Source: Deinococcus sp. JMULE3 (lineage in GTDB: Bacteria > Deinococcota > Deinococci > Deinococcales > Deinococcaceae). From it: DNA of 64,000 nucleotides. Positions 61,731 to 64,000 of the stretch are shown piece by piece. Position numbers and translations under genes: made by a program. Numbering within the stretch: position 1 is the first letter of the stretch; the number at the start of each line of letters is the position of its first letter. The stretch lies in contig NZ_SGWE01000004.1 in the NCBI RefSeq assembly GCF_013337115.1, positions 372,001 to 436,000 on the forward strand, written 5' to 3'. The notes below the pieces were generated by a model, which worked only from the letters and a program-made list of their open reading frames with translations, did not search any database and was not told where the DNA came from.

Positions 61731-62249
61731 TCACGCCTCCCCGCCCACGTCCCACGCGCCGCCCCGCACCACCCGACGCTCCCAGCCCAGCACGTCCCCC
61801 TCCTCGACGTCCGGCACGCCCAGTGTCCGCAGCATGTGAATCAACTGCGCCCGGTGATGCATGGAATGCGTGATCACATGCGCGATGGCCCCACCGAACG
61901 ACTTGCGCCGCGGCGGATCGTCCAGCACGTCCACCCAGGTGTCATCCAGCCGCTCCTCCGCCTGCACCCACCTCGCGAGCGCCGCCAGCTGCGGCCCCAC
62001 CACCTCCAGCCGCCACGCCAGCTCATCCAGACTGACCCGGTCCCCCGGACCCACGCGCGGCGGGACGCCGCTCATCAGGTCCGTCCAGACCTCCATGTTC
62101 CGCACGATATGGGCCAGGGTCGCCCGCACCGTCCGCCACCCCAGGTCGAACGGCTGATCCAGCCCCGCCTCGTCCAGCACGCGCGCCTGATCCAGTAGCC
62201 GCCCCGTCGTCCACGCGTCATGCCCCAGCAGCCGCTCCAGCAGATCCAT
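61731..62249 (-). CDS. DinB-family (YfiT-like) protein
   Basis: 172 aa. A four-helix bundle with three histidines at the family positions: LLGHDAW, TLAHIVRN and HSMHHRAQLIHMLR, which bind a metal in DinB proteins. Members are thiol-dependent transferases or of unknown activity; Deinococcus species carry many of them. A TAGAGT box 5 nt upstream of the ATG supports the start. Lone gene. Confidence 0.9.
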   Translation of the reverse strand: MDLLERLLGHDAWTTGRLLDQARVLDEAGLDQPFDLGWRTVRATLAHIVRNMEVWTDLMSGVPPRVGPGDRVSLDELAWRLEVVGPQLAALARWVQAEERLDDTWVDVLDDPPRRKSFGGAIAHVITHSMHHRAQLIHMLRTLGVPDVEEGDVLGWERRVVRGGAWDVGGEA

Positions 62250-62254
62250 ACCGC

Positions 62255-62260
62255 ACTCTA
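62255..62260 (-). promoter_or_regulatory. -10 box of a leaderless promoter for the DinB-family gene
   Basis: TAGAGT (minus strand) ends 5 nt before the ATG at 62249. Confidence 0.5.
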
Positions 62261-62429
62261 CCCACGCAGCAACAGCACAACAGGAGAGCGGGCCGCAGGA
62301 TCACCCCCACGGCCCACTCCCGACTGCCTACTTCCCCGGCGATGGTGTCCAGTTCCGGTCACGGGAGAACCGCACTCCCGCGACCTCCACTTCCCACCAA
62401 CGCCTCTGGCGGCTGCTCGTTCCACTCGG

Positions 62430-62448
62430 TTCAGGGCCGTGCCCTGAA
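62430..62448. terminator. Small hairpin after the thiolase gene
   Basis: TTCAGGGC pairs perfectly with GCCCTGAA across the loop CGT, 6 bases past the thiolase stop. No T-run on the minus strand. Confidence 0.45.
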
Positions 62449-62453
62449 CGCCG

Positions 62454-63635
62454 TCACAGCACCTCGAACAGGCCCGCCGCGCCCATGCCGCCGCCGATGC
62501 ACATGGTCACCACGACGTGCTTCGCGCCGCGGCGTTTGCCTTCCAGCAGGGCGTGCCCGGTCAGGCGCGCGCCGCTCATGCCGTACGGGTGCCCGATGCT
62601 GATGGAGCCGCCGTTCACGTTGTACTTCTCGGGGTCGATGCCGAGGTGGTCGCGGCAGTACAGGGCCTGCACGGCGAACGCCTCGTTCAGTTCCCACAGG
62701 TCGATGTCGTCCACGCTGAGGCCGTGTCGCTTGAGGAGTTTCGGCACGGCGAACACCGGGCCGATGCCCATCTCGTCGGGCTCGCACCCGGCGATGGCGA
62801 AGCCCTTGAACAGGCCCAGCGGAGCGAGGCCGCGTTCGCGGGCGACGTCGGCGTTCATGACGACCACGGCAGCCGCGCCGTCGCTGAGCTGGCTGGCATT
62901 CCCGGCGGTGATGACGCCGCCCTCGAACACGGGTTTCAGTTTGCCCAGGCCTTCCAGGGTGGTGTCGGCGCGGTTCCCCTCGTCCAGGGTGCGGGTGACG
63001 GTCTGGTCGCTGATCTCGCCGGTGGCCTTGTCCTGCACCTTCATGGTGGCGGTCATGGGGACGATCTCGTGCTCGAACAGTCCGGCCTGCTGGGCGCGGG
63101 CGGTGCGCATCTGCGAGTGGTACGCGTACTCGTCCTGCTGCTCACGGGTGATGCCGTAGCGTTTGGCGACGATCTCGGCGGTTTCCAGCATGGGCATGTA
63201 GATGGCGGGCTTGTGCTCCATGAGCCATTCGCCGCGCAGGCGGTACTTGTTCGCGTGTTCGTTCTGCGTCAGCGTGATGCTTTCCAGGCCGCCCGCGACG
63301 TACACGTCGCCCTGGCCGGCCATGACGCTGTTCGCGGCGGTGGCGATGGTCTGCAGGCCGCTGGAGCAGAAGCGGTTCACGGTCTGCCCCGCCACGCCCA
63401 CCGGCAGGCCGGCGCGCAGCGCGATCTGCCGGGCGATGTTGCTGCCGGTGGCACCCTCGGGGTTCCCGGCGCCCATGATGACGTCCTCGATCTCGGCGGG
63501 GTCCACGCCCGCGCGGGCGACGGCGTGCGTGACGGCGTGCGCGCCCAGGTCGCTGCCGTGCGTGTCGTTCAGGAAGCCGCGGTAGGCCTTGCCGATGGGA
63601 GTGCGGGCGGTGGAGACGATGACAGCTTCAGGCAT
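62454..63635 (-). CDS. Acetyl-CoA C-acyltransferase (thiolase)
   Basis: 393-aa thiolase. The nucleophilic cysteine is in [10 protein letters not shown], the His in [10 protein letters not shown] and the second catalytic cysteine in [17 protein letters not shown] is also conserved. The enzyme cleaves 3-oxoacyl-CoA in fatty-acid oxidation or condenses acetyl-CoA. No other beta-oxidation gene is in the window. AAGGAG, overlapping the stop of the upstream glycosyltransferase, precedes the ATG, so both may be co-transcribed. Confidence 0.94.
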   Translation of the reverse strand: MPEAVIVSTARTPIGKAYRGFLNDTHGSDLGAHAVTHAVARAGVDPAEIEDVIMGAGNPEGATGSNIARQIALRAGLPVGVAGQTVNRFCSSGLQTIATAANSVMAGQGDVYVAGGLESITLTQNEHANKYRLRGEWLMEHKPAIYMPMLETAEIVAKRYGITREQQDEYAYHSQMRTARAQQAGLFEHEIVPMTATMKVQDKATGEISDQTVTRTLDEGNRADTTLEGLGKLKPVFEGGVITAGNASQLSDGAAAVVVMNADVARERGLAPLGLFKGFAIAGCEPDEMGIGPVFAVPKLLKRHGLSVDDIDLWELNEAFAVQALYCRDHLGIDPEKYNVNGGSISIGHPYGMSGARLTGHALLEGKRRGAKHVVVTMCIGGGMGAAGLFEVL

Positions 63636-63640
63636 GGGGT

Positions 63641-64000
63641 TTACTCCTTCGCGGCGTGCGCCGCAGGTGAGGGGGTGGAAACAATGCGCTGCAGTTCAGC
63701 GAGGACAAGCGCGGCGGTGTGGTCGGTGGTGTGGTGATCGAGGACGAACTGCCGCGCGGCCCGCCCGAACTCCCGGGTGCGCTCCGGGTGTGCCGCGAGC
63801 GCCTGCAATGCGCGGGCCAGCACGTCCGGCTGCGCGGGCACCGTCAGGCCGGTCACGCCGTCCTGCACGAGTTCCGCCTGCGCCGGAATGTCCGTCGTGA
63901 CGACCGGGAGGCCGGACGCCATGGCTTCCAGCGTCACCAGGGACTGGTTCTCCGCCAGGGTGGGTTGCAGCAGCGCGTCCGCCGCGCGGTACAGCTCCGG
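63641..64000 (-). CDS. C-terminal part of a GT4-type glycosyltransferase
   Basis: The frame is open to the edge of the window (120 codons, stop at 63641-63643). The nucleotide-sugar motif [18 protein letters not shown] (an E-x7-E motif) and [14 protein letters not shown] loop identify the C-terminal half of a GT-B, GT4-family glycosyltransferase. It ends in a short Ala/Pro-rich tail. It lies upstream of the thiolase on the same strand, with 5 bases between them. Confidence 0.88.
   Translation of the reverse strand, partial: PELYRAADALLQPTLAENQSLVTLEAMASGLPVVTTDIPAQAELVQDGVTGLTVPAQPDVLARALQALAAHPERTREFGRAARQFVLDHHTTDHTAALVLAELQRIVSTPSPAAHAAKE

Overview
The window is a gene-dense, GC-rich stretch of a bacterial chromosome that fits Deinococcus (Deinococcota). 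Supporting signs are: outer-membrane-type proteins (a very large TamB-like protein, beta-barrel-like proteins ending in aromatic residues, a LolA-like carrier); futalosine-pathway menaquinone synthesis (mqnC); a compact LeuC/LeuD isomerase next to leuB; a WHy/LEA-type lipoprotein; and a very common promoter arrangement in which a -10 box TANNNT lies 5-9 nt before the start codon, giving leaderless mRNAs. Leaderless transcription is an established trait of Deinococcus. No rRNA, tRNA, CRISPR array, prophage, transposase or radiation/desiccation response motif was seen.

Layout. 1-2.4 kb: end of a beta-barrel-like protein, a class I aminotransferase and an AIM24-like protein. 2.6-9.6 kb: division/cell-wall cluster murG-murC-murB-ftsQ-ftsA-ftsZ, tightly overlapped, with a large hairpin and 13-bp tandem repeats before ftsZ. 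9.6-13.0 kb: a hairpin repeat, a branched-chain amino acid type binding protein and a lipoprotein GH68 fructosyl enzyme. 13.1-16.9 kb: MoxR/DUF58/DUF4129-like operon and an acylphosphatase. 17.1-26.9 kb: one 3.28-kcodon TamB-like gene. 27-33 kb: a 1041-aa ATPase/BTAD regulator and an ABC-F protein. 33-39 kb: a frameshifted hypothetical gene, trhO, a DUF305 protein, membrane and small proteins, and a MocR-type regulator. 39-44.6 kb: a six-gene leu operon (leuC, LysE-type exporter, two unknowns, leuD, leuB) behind a leucine-codon leader peptide and a four-segment attenuator. 45-52.8 kb: two inverted-end repeats, mqnC, marR-doxX, a LolA-like carrier, a beta-barrel-like protein, a WHy lipoprotein, an amidase and a lipoprotein. 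52.8-56.2 kb: a second BTAD regulator with the opposite domain order, a lipoprotein and a DoxX-like membrane protein. 56.3-57.2 kb: an AT-rich foreign-looking island. 57.2-58.6 kb: miaB, frameshifted at its radical-SAM cysteines and preceded by an 11-residue leaderless ORF. 58.7-60.7 kb: three tandem cysteine-paired lipoproteins, each with a terminator. 60.7-64 kb: a ring-cleaving dioxygenase, a DinB-family protein, a thiolase and the end of a GT4 glycosyltransferase.

The two most interesting regulatory observations are the complete leucine attenuator upstream of leuC and the short ORF abutting miaB. The latter is rich in UNN codons, which are read by the tRNAs that MiaB modifies. A third cross-window point is that several genes are broken in ways that one extra base in a short homopolymer would repair. 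This points either to systematic homopolymer under-calling in the assembly or to a cluster of real frameshifts.
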